Source: Kribbella sp. NBC_00382 (GTDB taxonomy: Bacteria > Actinomycetota > Actinomycetes > Propionibacteriales > Kribbellaceae). From it: 64,000 nucleotides of DNA. The notes under the pieces are model-generated. The model ran no database searches, was not told the origin of the DNA, and was given only the letters and a program-made list of their open reading frames with translations. The first letter of the stretch is position 1; each line of letters begins with the position of its first letter. The translations under genes were made by a program, and so were the position numbers. Of the stretch, positions 39,415-47,143 are shown piece by piece. The stretch is from assembly GCF_036067295.1 (NCBI RefSeq), contig NZ_CP107954.1, forward strand, positions 5,456,001 through 5,520,000, in the 5' to 3' direction.

Positions 39415-40285
39415 CGTCCAGGACCGGTTGGAACCGGGGTCGGTCGAGGCCGGCCTCGACGCGCTCGACACTCCGGTCAACGCGCCGGACGGGAGCCTGC
39501 TGCGGCGGACCCTGTCGAAGGTGTGGCCGCCGATCGCGGCGATCGTGCTGTTCGTGGTCATCTGGCAGGTGCTCTGGGCGGCGGCGTTCTGGCCCGAGTT
39601 CAAGCTGCCGGCGCCGGTCGACGTCTGGTCGCAGATCTGGCAGCTGGTGACGTCGGGCAAGATCGTCGAGCTGTTCTGGGTGTCGGTGCACCGGGCGGTG
39701 ATCGGGTTCGCGCTGTCGCTCGTGATCGCGGTGCCGCTCGGGCTGGCGATCGCGAACTTCAGCGTCGTCCGCCGGGGGATCGGGCCGCTGGTGTCGGGGC
39801 TGCAGAGTCTGCCGTCGGTCGCGTGGGTACCGGCGGCGATTCTGTGGTTCGGCTTGAACGACCGGGCGATCTACTGGGTCGTGCTGCTCGGGGCGGTGCC
39901 GTCGATCGCCAACGGGCTGGTGTCCGGCCTTGACCAGGTACCGCCGATCCTGCCGCGCGTCGGGAAGGCGCTCGGCGCTGGCCGGTGGGGTGGCATCCGC
40001 TACATCCTGCTGCCGGCCGCGCTGCCTGGGTTCCTGGGCGGGCTGAAGCAGGGCTGGGCGTTCTCGTGGCGCTCGCTGATGGCAGCCGAGCTGATCGCGA
40101 CCTCGCCCGATCTAGGCGAGGGACTGGGCCAGTACCTGCACAACGGCATGTCGCTGTCGGACATCTCGATGGTCTTCGCCGGCATCCTGCTGATCTTCAT
40201 CGTCGGCGTCGGTATCGAGCTGCTCGTCTTCCGCCCGTTGGAGAACTCGGTACTCCGCGCCCGCGGCCTCACCGGCGCCAACTGA
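39401..40285 (+). CDS. ssuC: Sulfonate-type ABC transporter permease
   Basis: A 294-aa inner-membrane permease with six predicted spans (for example WPPIAAIVLFVVIWQVLW, AVIGFALSLVIAVPLGLAI, MVFAGILLIFIVGVGIELLV). The EAA loop for docking the ATPase is GKALGAGRWGGIRYILLPAA. The N-terminal ~40 residues are hydrophilic and precede the first span. Overlaps ssuB, so it is translationally coupled; last gene of the ssuABC unit. Confidence 0.9.
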   Translation: MPQPDVQDRLEPGSVEAGLDALDTPVNAPDGSLLRRTLSKVWPPIAAIVLFVVIWQVLWAAAFWPEFKLPAPVDVWSQIWQLVTSGKIVELFWVSVHRAVIGFALSLVIAVPLGLAIANFSVVRRGIGPLVSGLQSLPSVAWVPAAILWFGLNDRAIYWVVLLGAVPSIANGLVSGLDQVPPILPRVGKALGAGRWGGIRYILLPAALPGFLGGLKQGWAFSWRSLMAAELIATSPDLGEGLGQYLHNGMSLSDISMVFAGILLIFIVGVGIELLVFRPLENSVLRARGLTGAN

Positions 40286-40343
40286 CCGCATCCCGTAACC
40301 GGCTGTCCGGCGCGAACTGGCAGCACCGATCCTCCGGTGCCCG

Positions 40344-40349
40344 TACTGT
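40344..40349 (+). promoter_or_regulatory. -10 element of the PLDc_N gene
   Basis: TACTGT ends 6 nt before the GTG at 40356, the leaderless spacing repeated in this window. A consensus -35 is not evident. Confidence 0.4.
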
Positions 40350-40355
40350 TGGAGC

Positions 40356-40727
40356 GTGGTCCGATTTCTGCCGTTCCTGATCAGCCTGGTGCTGAGCGTC
40401 TACGCGCTCTTCTCCTGCATCCAGACACGCGATGAAGACGTTCCGTACCTGCCCAAGCTGGTCTGGATCGTCCTGATCGTCTTCGTGCCGTTCGTCGGCC
40501 CGATCGTCTGGCTCCTGATGTCCCGTACCGAAGCGGTCCGCCGCGAACGAGCCGCGGTCCCCAAGGCGAAGAGGCCCACCGAACGACCGGTGGCCCCCGA
40601 CGACGACCCGGACTTCCTGAGGTCGCTGGACCGGTACCGAGACCCGCGGACCACGATGAAGCCGCCGGAACCGGAACCTCAGGACAAGATCCCTGAGGAC
40701 GACGACCCAGAACCCGGCAAGCCGTAG
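40356..40727 (+). CDS. PLDc N-terminal domain membrane protein
   Basis: A 123-aa protein with two transmembrane segments (FLPFLISLVLSVYALFSCI and LVWIVLIVFVPFVGPIVWLL). These form the PLDc_N (phospholipase D-nuclease N-terminal) hairpin. An acidic, Pro-rich cytoplasmic tail follows (PDDDPDFLRSLDRYRDPR, then Pro/Glu repeats). No catalytic HKD motif follows, so it is a stand-alone hairpin as in many actinobacteria. Function unknown. Confidence 0.85.
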   Translation: MVRFLPFLISLVLSVYALFSCIQTRDEDVPYLPKLVWIVLIVFVPFVGPIVWLLMSRTEAVRRERAAVPKAKRPTERPVAPDDDPDFLRSLDRYRDPRTTMKPPEPEPQDKIPEDDDPEPGKP

Positions 40728-40817
40728 CGCCAGATTTGTCGGATGGTGTCTGGCCAGTTCGTAGCAAGGGTGAGAGACCGGCAGCGGGCCGGTCGGTCAC
40801 CGAGCTGAGGTCAGATC

Positions 40818-41636
40818 ATGGAATCCCTGGCGCGTCGCCTTTGTCAGCAGTTGCTCGAGCCGTTCCACCTCGTCGCGTACATGTCCGACGAGCCGAACGA
40901 GACGCTCGAGGCCCTCGGGTACGAGAACTACTGGCCGGGCTACTTCGCGTCGCGGTCCGCACCGCTGGGCAAGGTCCCGGCCGAAGTGGTGGACGCGATC
41001 TTCTACAACTTCGCCCCGGGCGAGGTCGCCGCCTGCGTCCCGAGCTGCTGGGAGGTCGCCACCCCGGAGGCCGCTCTCGCTGCGCGTGAAGAGGGCTGCG
41101 TGAAAGCGCTCCGGCGCATCCTCGGCGACCAGGCCGACAGCCCGGAACTGGCCCGGGCCGCTGACCTCGCCGTCCGGATCGCGCTGAGCGCGCCGATGGA
41201 AGGACGGATCCTGTACGCCGGACTGCGGTCGCTCCCCGTCCCGACTGAGCCGGTCGCGCGGCTCTGGCATGCGGCGACGCTGCTGCGTGAGCACCGCGGC
41301 GATGGACACAACATCGCGCTGGTCGCCGAGGGGATCGACGGGCAGGAGGCGCACGTGTTCGCGGCGCTCTGGATGGCGATGAAGCCCAGGGATTACGGGC
41401 GGATCAGCCTCAGCGACGAGCGACTGGCTGTGGTGATGGATGGGTTGCGTACTCGCGGCCTGCTCGACGCGGCGGGCGAGTTCACTGCCGCTGGACGTGA
41501 GACCAAGGAACGCATCGAGGCGACGACCGATGCGCTCGCGGCACCGGCGTACGCGGACCTGAAGCCGGATGAGGTGGAGCAGTTGGTCGCCGATCTCGAG
41601 CCGCTAGTGGCGAGGATCAACGCCGTCGGGTACTAG
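40818..41636 (+). CDS. SCO6745/SalK-family protein
   Basis: A 272-aa soluble, mostly helical protein resembling the actinobacterial SCO6745 (SalK-like) family: LGYENYWPGYFASRSAPLG near residue 35, then FYNFAPGEVAACVPSCWEVA, and a winged-helix-like C-terminal half (SLSDERLAVVMDGLRTRGLL, GRETKERIEATTDALAA). No enzymatic motif is recognised; the family has no settled activity. ATG at 40818 with GAGGT upstream. Confidence 0.72.
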   Translation: MESLARRLCQQLLEPFHLVAYMSDEPNETLEALGYENYWPGYFASRSAPLGKVPAEVVDAIFYNFAPGEVAACVPSCWEVATPEAALAAREEGCVKALRRILGDQADSPELARAADLAVRIALSAPMEGRILYAGLRSLPVPTEPVARLWHAATLLREHRGDGHNIALVAEGIDGQEAHVFAALWMAMKPRDYGRISLSDERLAVVMDGLRTRGLLDAAGEFTAAGRETKERIEATTDALAAPAYADLKPDEVEQLVADLEPLVARINAVGY

Positions 41637-42337
41637 GCGTCGCAGCGACATAGATGCTCGCGTGGTCCGGCTCGCGACGCCTGCTCCGCTTCGCTCCGCC
41701 GACGCCTTCGCCGGAAGACCACCGTGGTCGCGTTGAGCGTGAAGGTGCGGTTGAAGGCGGGGTGTGGACGAAGGCCATGCCAGGCCAGCGCTCGTGTAGT
41801 CCGGCTCGCGACGCCTGCTTCGCTTCGCTACGCTGGCTGCATCGCCGGGTGGATGGCGGCGCTGGCGCGGCGTACCTGTGTGGGGCGCGGCGCGGCGTAC
41901 TCGTGTCGGGTGGGCGTGGGTCGCTCGGGGCGTCAGGCGCATTGTGGGGATGGAGTACGGCGGAAACTTTTCGTCGGGTGGTGCAAGTTTGTTACCGCCG
42001 TGGGTGGCTGTGCACGCACAACCCCGTGGGTCTTCGTGGGCCGCGGCGTAGGTGGAGGCCGTTGGTGGACTTTGGTGTGCGTGGACGGGCGGGCGGCCGA
42101 TGGAGGTGCAGCCGGCGGGCGCACCTCGGCTGTCGGCGTGGGCTGGCTCTGCTCGCCTGAGGGCCTCTCGGGCGTTGGTGGACGCCTTTGCACTGAGGCG
42201 CACCTCGGCGCCCATCCGCAGTACAGGGCATCTGACGCGATGCATTTGGCGTAGCGGAGCAGGCGTTGCGAGGCATTTGCCGCGCGCGTCTGAGAGCACC
42301 TTGTGGCCCAGGTAGATGCCGCCGCGGGCTGCGTGTC

Positions 42338-42373
42338 GACAGCTGTCTGCAGCGACAGGCGTCGACAGCTGTC
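42338..42373. repeat. Pair of GACAGCTGTC palindromes
   Basis: The 10-bp palindrome GACAGCTGTC occurs at 42338-42347 and 42364-42373, each preceded by TC, 26 bp apart. It looks like a double protein-binding site but has no adjacent gene to control. Confidence 0.4.
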
Positions 42374-42525
42374 GGCTCGTACTCCGAGCAGCCGATGTCG
42401 CAGGCCAGCGCCGGTGGCTGCCTCCGACTCGGTCGGCGAAGCGCAGCGGAGCTGGACTCGCGAGTTGTCTGCTCGTGCCTGGCGCGGAGTGCCGCCGGCC
42501 AGCGGGTGCTGGGGCGGCGGAGCGG

Positions 42526-42562
42526 TGCAGCTTGTCGCTAGCTGGGCAGGCGACAAGCTGCA
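42526..42562. repeat. 13-bp perfect inverted repeat (hairpin)
   Basis: TGCAGCTTGTCGC (42526-42538) and GCGACAAGCTGCA (42550-42562) pair perfectly with an 11-nt loop. No U-tract follows, so it is not a classical terminator. Confidence 0.5.
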
Positions 42563-42640
42563 ATCGTTGCCAGGTGACGAGGGCCTGGGGCGAGGTGTTG
42601 CCCGATCTCATCGCGGATGAGGCCGCTGGGGGATCGGGGG

Positions 42641-42668
42641 CCGGGTCCGGCGGCAGGGCCGGACCCGG
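42641..42668 (-). terminator. GC-rich terminator hairpin of the WhiB gene
   Basis: CCGGGTCCGGC (42641-42651) pairs perfectly with GCCGGACCCGG (42658-42668) over a 6-nt loop, 30 nt past the WhiB stop. Actinobacterial terminators often lack the U-run. Confidence 0.6.
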
Positions 42669-42697
42669 GTGGGTCGGGGTGGTTCACCCGGCGGCCG

Positions 42698-42991
42698 TCA
42701 GGCGGACTTCCTGTGTTCGGCGAGTACTACGTTGTCCCGCTCGGATTCCGTGGTCCCACCCCAGACGCCGTACGGCTCTCCGACGGAGAGGGCGTGCTGA
42801 CGGCATTCGGGCTGGACCGGGCAGGTACCGCAGAGCGACTTGGCCACCATCTCGCGAGCGCGTTTGCGAACGCCACGCTCCGATTCGGGGGAGAAGAACA
42901 GCTCCGGGTTGACGTCGCGGCACGCAGACTGCGACTGCCAGTCCCACAGATCCATGAGCGGGCGGGGTAGGCGAGGCATCCCTCTCGACAT
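42698..42991 (-). CDS. WhiB-family Fe-S transcriptional regulator
   Basis: A 97-aa regulator with the four cluster-binding cysteines C24, C54, C57 and C63 (CGTCPVQPEC) and the turn GVWGG (75-79) before a basic tail (AEHRKSA). WhiB proteins carry a [4Fe-4S] cluster, respond to redox or NO, and bind the primary sigma factor. ATG at 42991 has an AGGAGG site 7 nt upstream. Divergent from a MerR-type regulator. Which Wbl subgroup it belongs to is unclear. Confidence 0.92.
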   Translation of the reverse strand: MSRGMPRLPRPLMDLWDWQSQSACRDVNPELFFSPESERGVRKRAREMVAKSLCGTCPVQPECRQHALSVGEPYGVWGGTTESERDNVVLAEHRKSA

Positions 42992-43037
42992 GGCAACCTC
43001 CTATGACTCACCGTGAGCGCGGACGGGCGCTCGGTGA

Positions 43038-43066
43038 AAACTATGCTCAACTCATGCGCAGTTCAA
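43038..43066 (-). promoter_or_regulatory. Promoter of the WhiB gene
   Basis: On the minus strand, TTGAAC (43066-43061), a 17-nt spacer and TAGTTT (43043-43038) lie ~46 nt before the WhiB ATG. Confidence 0.5.
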
Positions 43067-43145
43067 CCCTTGTTGTCCCGAAACTCCGTCGAGTTGTTAT
43101 CCGCGAGCGCCCAGTTCCTCCGTTTCGGGACGTCGAGCGGGCATC

Positions 43146-44126
43146 ATGAACGCCGTGCCGACCACCTCCGAGACCCTCACCGTCGGGGCCGCCGCGCGCC
43201 GTCTCGGAATCGCCGCGCCGACCTTGCGGAGCTGGGAGCGCCGGTACGGATTGAGCCCAAGTGCCAGGTCAGCGGGCGGTCACCGGCGCTACAGCCCGGA
43301 GGATCTGGCCCGGCTCCGGGCGATGCTGCGGCTGGTCGACCAGGGCGTTCCGACGGCCGAGGCGGCGGCCGCGGTTCGTGACCGGATCTACTCCGCCCAA
43401 TCACCCACTGTGACATCCGCCACTTCCGTTGCCGAGGGCACCCTGGAGCGGTCACATGCAGTGCCCAAGCCTCTGCCGGTACGCCGATCAGCCCGGTCTC
43501 GCACGGACGGTCCGGGCAAACTGGCCGACCTGTTCGAGTTGGCGAACGCGATGGACGGCGACCGGCTCACCCATGAGGTCGCGCGCAGTCTGGACAAGTC
43601 CGGTGCGGTCGAGGCCTGGACCAGCCGGCTGATGCCGTTGCTGGTGGACGTGGGCAACCAGTGGGAGCGGACCGGCGCCTGCGTCGAGGTGGAGCACCTG
43701 GCCTCGGATGCTGTCGCCGGCGGGCTCAGGTACCACACCCGCCGTGCACTCGAGCGCCTCAAGCCCGACGACAGCGAGCGGGCGGTGGTACTGGCCTGTC
43801 TCGAGCGGGAGGACCACGCGTTGCCGCTGCTGGCGGTGGCGGCTGCACTGGCCGAGCGCGGCATCAGGGTGCGGACTCTGGGTGCAGCGACCCCGGTCAA
43901 CTCGCTGTCTGACGCTGTACGCCGGATCCGCCCGGCAGCCGTCTTCATCTGGTCGAGTGCGCCCGCGACGGCCGACCGGGACGCCCTGCGCAGCCTGGCG
44001 CGCACCAGGCCGTCGTACCAGCTAGTGGTCGGCGGACCCGGCTGGGAGACGCTGGGCAAGCCCGACGGCTGGGTGAGCTCCCTAGCCGAGGCGGTCACCG
44101 CCCTGGTGACAGCGGTACGCCCCTAG
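43146..44126 (+). CDS. MerR-family regulator with B12-binding-type domain (CarH/LitR-like)
   Basis: A 326-aa regulator. The MerR DNA-binding part is residues ~11-80 (TVGAAARRLGIAAPTLRSWE, YGLSPSARSAGGHRRYSPED). A flexible linker and a helical cap plus Rossmann-like B12-binding domain follow (~125-326). The key CarH positions are kept: W173 (VGNQWERTG), E183-H184 (EVEHLAS) and H224 (EREDHALPLL) at the DxHxxG-like site, where Gly is replaced by Pro. It may therefore bind adenosylcobalamin and act as a light-sensitive repressor, but many actinobacterial homologues are untested. Its stop overlaps a convergent phosphatase gene by 4 nt. Confidence 0.8.
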   Translation: MNAVPTTSETLTVGAAARRLGIAAPTLRSWERRYGLSPSARSAGGHRRYSPEDLARLRAMLRLVDQGVPTAEAAAAVRDRIYSAQSPTVTSATSVAEGTLERSHAVPKPLPVRRSARSRTDGPGKLADLFELANAMDGDRLTHEVARSLDKSGAVEAWTSRLMPLLVDVGNQWERTGACVEVEHLASDAVAGGLRYHTRRALERLKPDDSERAVVLACLEREDHALPLLAVAAALAERGIRVRTLGAATPVNSLSDAVRRIRPAAVFIWSSAPATADRDALRSLARTRPSYQLVVGGPGWETLGKPDGWVSSLAEAVTALVTAVRP

Positions 44127-44659
44127 CCCTCGTACCGGAAGTACACATGCCCGCCGTGCTCAACGCCGCGTTCCCCGGTCAGCGCACGGATGACCATCGC
44201 GTGCGTGATCGCCAGCACCGGCCCGTCCGTGCTCGCCGTATGCCGGGCCAGCGCCTCCCGAGCCCGTGCCCGTACTACGGACAGCGGCTCCCACGCCCGG
44301 CGGATCCCCTCCGGCCACTCGCCGTCGTACTCGTCCAGCTCCGCCTCAGCCGCCCGTACGTCGGCCACCCCTCGCCACAAGCCGCTGCTGTCCGGCAGCC
44401 AGTCGCGGAGGTCGTAGTCGACCCGTACTCCGAGCGCCAACCGGTGCCCGATGATCGCGGCACTGTGCAGCGCGCGGGTGAACGGGGAGCTGACGAGGTA
44501 CGTGGCACCGATGCCACTCAGGAGGTCCGCGACCGCCTCGGCCCGCTTGGCCCCCTCTGGGGTCAGCGGAGCGGCGTCAGCGGCCATTCCGGGCCAGCCA
44601 CGGCTATCCACCGGCGCATAGTCCGGCTGGCCGTGCCGAACCAGGTAGATCTGGGTCAC
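44123..44659 (-). CDS. Histidine phosphatase-family protein
   Basis: A 178-aa phosphoglycerate-mutase-like phosphatase. The catalytic RHG is in QIYLVRHGQPDY (H9), with the second histidine in VLAITHAMVIRAL, and the S(S)PFTRAL arginine block is present. Substrate not predictable (small phosphate esters are usual). It follows an uncharacterised gene by 9 nt on the same strand. Confidence 0.88.
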   Translation of the reverse strand: MTQIYLVRHGQPDYAPVDSRGWPGMAADAAPLTPEGAKRAEAVADLLSGIGATYLVSSPFTRALHSAAIIGHRLALGVRVDYDLRDWLPDSSGLWRGVADVRAAEAELDEYDGEWPEGIRRAWEPLSVVRARAREALARHTASTDGPVLAITHAMVIRALTGERGVEHGGHVYFRYEG

Positions 44660-44668
44660 GGGAACCTT

Positions 44669-45049
44669 CTACCTCAGATGTCGGGCCCCCGCCCAGCCTC
44701 TGGCGCGGCTCGGCGGAAGCGCGGAAGGATCGGACAGCGAACTCGGCGGCCGCACGTTGTGCTGCCCCCCGAACAAATGCTCCAGCTCAACCTCAGCTGG
44801 TTCGGGCCAGCCGTCGGCGTCCGCGGGGGAGTCCTCACCCTCGAGCCAGCGGACCTCGGTCGCACCCTGGTGGCCGTGGACGGCCAGTACCGACTCCAGG
44901 TCGGGCCAGACGGCCGTCGCCGGGTTCGTACCGCGCCAGCGCAGCGCCACCGACCCGTCGGTGAACACACATCCCTCGGCGACCACGCCGGTACCGGACA
45001 CCCCGCTGAGGTCGCGATAGCGGACCAGTTCGAAAGTCCGCGGCCTCAC
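44669..45049 (-). CDS. Uncharacterised small protein, paralogue of the 56418-56735 gene
   Basis: A 126-aa protein: TFELVRYRDLSGVSGTGVVA, EGCVFTDGSVALRWRG, VWPDLESVLAVHGHQGATEV and RWLEGED. The first ~75 residues are strongly similar to the protein at 56418-56735. The C-terminal tail (HNVRPPSSLSDPSALPPS) is different and disordered-looking. The compact beta-rich core with conserved Trp and His has no recognised family. GTG at 45049 overlaps the stop of a 19-codon mini-ORF (45046-45105) as GTGA, as in its paralogue. Followed 9 nt later by the phosphatase gene. Confidence 0.65.
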   Translation of the reverse strand: MRPRTFELVRYRDLSGVSGTGVVAEGCVFTDGSVALRWRGTNPATAVWPDLESVLAVHGHQGATEVRWLEGEDSPADADGWPEPAEVELEHLFGGQHNVRPPSSLSDPSALPPSRARGWAGARHLR

Positions 45050-45209
45050 CGCCCGGCCCTGCCGTGGCGCATCAGCAACCCCAAACCCCCGAGCGGACCT
45101 GCCACCGTGCTTGCACCCCTTTGAGATCAGTCCTCAGTGAAGTCCTCAACCTGTTGCGACCCTCAACGACCCACGCCCACCCCCGGTTACACCGCGAAAA
45201 TCCCCCGTC

Positions 45210-45737
45210 TCACCCAGTGACACCTTCCGTCTCGATCTCCCGTCGCATGAAGATCCGTTCCGCCGGGTCCAGCCCCATCGCGGTCTCCTCCCGCTGGATC
45301 TCCGCCAGCCCCGGGGTGATCTCCACCAACTCCCGGAACCCCAGCCGCGCGTAGTACGGCCCGTTGAACGCGACATTCCGAAACGTACTGAGCGTCAACG
45401 CAGCCAAACCCTGCTCAGCACCCCACCGCTCAACCGCCGAGATCAGCAGCCGCCCGATGCCCTGCCGCCCATGCGCGGGATGAACGCTCACCTGCTCGAT
45501 ATGCGCGCAGCCGTCAACCAGCTTCACCAGCACAAAGCCGACCGCCTGACCAGACAAGTCCGCGGTCCACGCCAGCCCGGCCCGCTGGTACGCCGCGAAC
45601 GCCTCGAGCGACGGCGGCGGATGCTCGGCGACGTCCGTCATCCCGATCTCGTGGAACAGCACGCCGGCTGCCTTCTCGATCGAGCGGAGCAGGGGGAGTT
45701 CGTCCACCCGGGAGAGGCGGATAGTGGTGGAGGTCAT
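45210..45737 (-). CDS. GNAT-family N-acetyltransferase
   Basis: A 175-aa acetyltransferase: IEQVSVHPAHGRQGIGRLLI is the acetyl-CoA binding motif A (QGIGRL), then AALTLSTFRNVAFNGPYYARLGF gives motif B. ATG at 45737 (MTSTTIRLSRVDELPLLRSI) is preferred over an upstream alternative in low-complexity sequence. There is no obvious ribosome site. Substrate unknown. Divergent from the DAHP synthase attenuator. Confidence 0.87.
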   Translation of the reverse strand: MTSTTIRLSRVDELPLLRSIEKAAGVLFHEIGMTDVAEHPPPSLEAFAAYQRAGLAWTADLSGQAVGFVLVKLVDGCAHIEQVSVHPAHGRQGIGRLLISAVERWGAEQGLAALTLSTFRNVAFNGPYYARLGFRELVEITPGLAEIQREETAMGLDPAERIFMRREIETEGVTG

Positions 45738-45790
45738 GGCCAGAGGCAACCATGACGGCCGGCCCGGTGCCACTCGATTGCGGTGGGTGA

Positions 45791-45796
45791 TATCGT
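45791..45796 (+). promoter_or_regulatory. -10 element of the aromatic leader transcript
   Basis: TATCGT ends 7 nt before the GTG of the aromatic leader peptide, so the leader mRNA is probably leaderless. No clear -35 is present. Confidence 0.45.
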
Positions 45797-45803
45797 CGGC
45801 GAC

Positions 45804-45872
45804 GTGAAGCGTTGCTATTGGCGATTTTTTGAGTGGCCGGCTGTGGTGCCGGGCAGCTCAGCCGATCGCTGA
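45804..45872 (+). CDS. Aromatic-amino-acid leader peptide (attenuator ORF)
   Basis: A 22-codon ORF starts GTG and reads VKRCYWRFFEWPAVV before a Gly/Ser/Ala tail and TGA. Five of residues 5-11 are Tyr, Trp, Phe, Phe and Trp, so ribosome progress would depend on all three aromatic aminoacyl-tRNAs. It precedes a terminator and a DAHP synthase gene, the first enzyme of aromatic synthesis. This is the layout of a ribosome-mediated attenuator. Confidence 0.78.
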   Translation: MKRCYWRFFEWPAVVPGSSADR

Positions 45873-45898
45873 CGCCTGACCAAGAACCACCAGCCGGC
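45836..45898 (+). promoter_or_regulatory. Alternative RNA pairing (leader ORF with pre-terminator region)
   Basis: GCCGGCTGTGGTG (45836-45848, from the last Trp codon onward) can pair with CACCAGCCGGC (45888-45898) with small bulges. The 3' arm ends 6 nt before the terminator stem. Ribosome position on the aromatic codons would decide whether this pairing forms and so influence terminator folding. The full set of alternatives needs folding calculations. Confidence 0.45.
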
Positions 45899-45903
45899 TC
45901 TCG

Positions 45904-45931
45904 AGGCAAGGACACTCGTCCTTGCCTTTTC
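45904..45931 (+). terminator. Attenuator terminator before the DAHP synthase gene
   Basis: AGGCAAGGAC (45904-45913), loop ACTC, GTCCTTGCCT (45918-45927), then TTTCTC. The 10-bp stem with a U-rich tail is one of the most classical intrinsic terminators in this window, and it lies inside the leader 62 nt before the gene start. Confidence 0.85.
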
Positions 45932-45992
45932 TCATTCCCAGCCGGCGCTGACCTCGGGATCACCGCGGAGTACCGGCGGAAAGGTCCCCACC

Positions 45993-47078
45993 ATGAACAC
46001 CCTCCCGCAGCAGGCCCAGCAAGGCGCAGTCGTCGACAGACGGATCGAGAAGACCGTCCCGTTGATCACCCCGCTCGCCCTGCACGAAGAGTTGCCGCTG
46101 ACCCAGCAGCTCGCCGAGACCGTCGTCGCCGGCCGCCAAGCCGTCACCGACGTCCTCAACGGCACGGACGACCGCCTGCTCGTTGTCGTCGGCCCCTGTT
46201 CCGTGCACGACGCGAAGGCCGCGCTCGAGTACGCCGAACGCCTCGCCCCGATCGCCGAGCGACTCTCCGACGGCCTGCTCGTGGTGATGCGCGTGTACTT
46301 CGAGAAGCCCCGCTCAACCCTCGGCTGGAAAGGCCTGATCAACGACCCCGGCCTCGACGGCTCCGGCGATGTGAACACCGGCCTGCGCACCGCCCGCGCG
46401 TTGCTGCTCGAAGTACTGGCCAAGGGCCTGCCGGTCGGTTGTGAGTTCCTCGACCCGATCACCCCGCAGTACATCGCGGACACCGTCGGGTGGGGCGCGA
46501 TCGGCGCGCGGACCGTCGAGAGCCAGGTGCACCGGCAGCTGTCGTCCGGCCTGTCGATGCCGATCGGGATGAAGAACCGCCCCGACGGCAGCATCGCGAC
46601 CGCGGTCGACGCGATCAAGGCGGCCGCCGTCCCGCACGTCTTCACCGGTATCGACCACGACGGCGCACCCGCGATCCTGCACACCCGCGGCAACCCCGAC
46701 TGCCACCTCGTACTCCGCGGCTCCGACGCCGGCCCCAACTACGACGCCGACTCGGTCGCCGGTGCCACCGAACTGCTGCAGAAGGCCGGCCTGGCCGAAC
46801 GCGTCGTCGTCGACGCCAGCCACGGCAACAGCCGCAAGGACCACCACCGGCAGCCGATCGTCGCGGCCGAGATCGGTCAGCAGGTCGCCGACGGGAACAA
46901 GGCGATCGTCGGCGTGATGCTGGAGTCGTTCCTGGTCGAGGGACGCCAAGAGCTCGACCCGACGAAGCCGCTCGTCTACGGACAGTCGATCACCGACGCG
47001 TGCATGAGCTGGGAAACGACCGAGACCGTGCTGGAGGGCTTGCGCGACGCCGCGATCAAGCGTCGTACGGGCGCGTGA
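45993..47078 (+). CDS. aroG: 3-deoxy-7-phosphoheptulonate (DAHP) synthase, class I
   Basis: A 361-aa AroFGH-type enzyme that condenses phosphoenolpyruvate and erythrose 4-phosphate, the first step to Phe, Tyr and Trp. Motifs: LLVVVGPCSVHDAKAALEYA, MRVYFEKPRSTLGWKGLIND, GARTVESQVHRQ, MKNRPDGS and VVDASHGNSRKDHHRQ. The class I-alpha N-terminal extension involved in feedback inhibition is present (~40 residues). Expression is probably governed by the attenuator upstream. ATG at 45993 with GGAAAGG site. The gene symbol distinguishes poorly between aroF, aroG and aroH. Confidence 0.92.
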   Translation: MNTLPQQAQQGAVVDRRIEKTVPLITPLALHEELPLTQQLAETVVAGRQAVTDVLNGTDDRLLVVVGPCSVHDAKAALEYAERLAPIAERLSDGLLVVMRVYFEKPRSTLGWKGLINDPGLDGSGDVNTGLRTARALLLEVLAKGLPVGCEFLDPITPQYIADTVGWGAIGARTVESQVHRQLSSGLSMPIGMKNRPDGSIATAVDAIKAAAVPHVFTGIDHDGAPAILHTRGNPDCHLVLRGSDAGPNYDADSVAGATELLQKAGLAERVVVDASHGNSRKDHHRQPIVAAEIGQQVADGNKAIVGVMLESFLVEGRQELDPTKPLVYGQSITDACMSWETTETVLEGLRDAAIKRRTGA

Positions 47079-47097
47079 ACTTCTGAAGAAGGAACGC

Positions 47098-47114
47098 TCC
47101 GGGGCATCCCCGGA
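47098..47114. terminator. Short hairpin after the DAHP synthase gene
   Basis: TCCGGGG-cat-CCCCGGA forms a 7-bp stem with a 3-nt loop, 20 nt after the stop codon. It probably ends the DAHP synthase transcript. Confidence 0.5.
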
Positions 47115-47130
47115 CGGCTAGGTCCTGACC

Positions 47131-47136
47131 TACTGT
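47131..47136 (+). promoter_or_regulatory. -10 element of a probable leaderless phospholipase C transcript
   Basis: TACTGT ends 7 nt before the ATG at 47144, with no ribosome site between. Confidence 0.4.
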
Positions 47137-47143
47137 CCGGGGC

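Larger units (their letters stand above)
41637..42640. repeat. Gene-free block of dispersed ~40-bp repeats in both orientations
   Basis: No recognisable gene in ~1 kb; the open frames here are compositional and lack family similarity. A ~40-bp unit occurs at 41656-41699 and 41790-41832 (few mismatches, both reading ggctcgcgacgcctgct). Two degenerate inverted copies lie at ~42244-42275 and ~42431-42473. Neither strand looks protein-coding. It may be decayed or repeat-derived DNA between two gene sets. Confidence 0.5.

Noticed and set aside
41604..42611. 335-codon minus-strand frame in the repeat block
   Set aside because: The sequence is Arg/Pro/Ala/Thr-biased, follows the DNA repeats, overlaps the end of a real gene and matches no family.
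44390..45049. Toxin-antitoxin pair (phosphatase plus small protein)
   Set aside because: One gene is a normal histidine phosphatase and the other has a full-length paralogue without any toxin or antitoxin feature.
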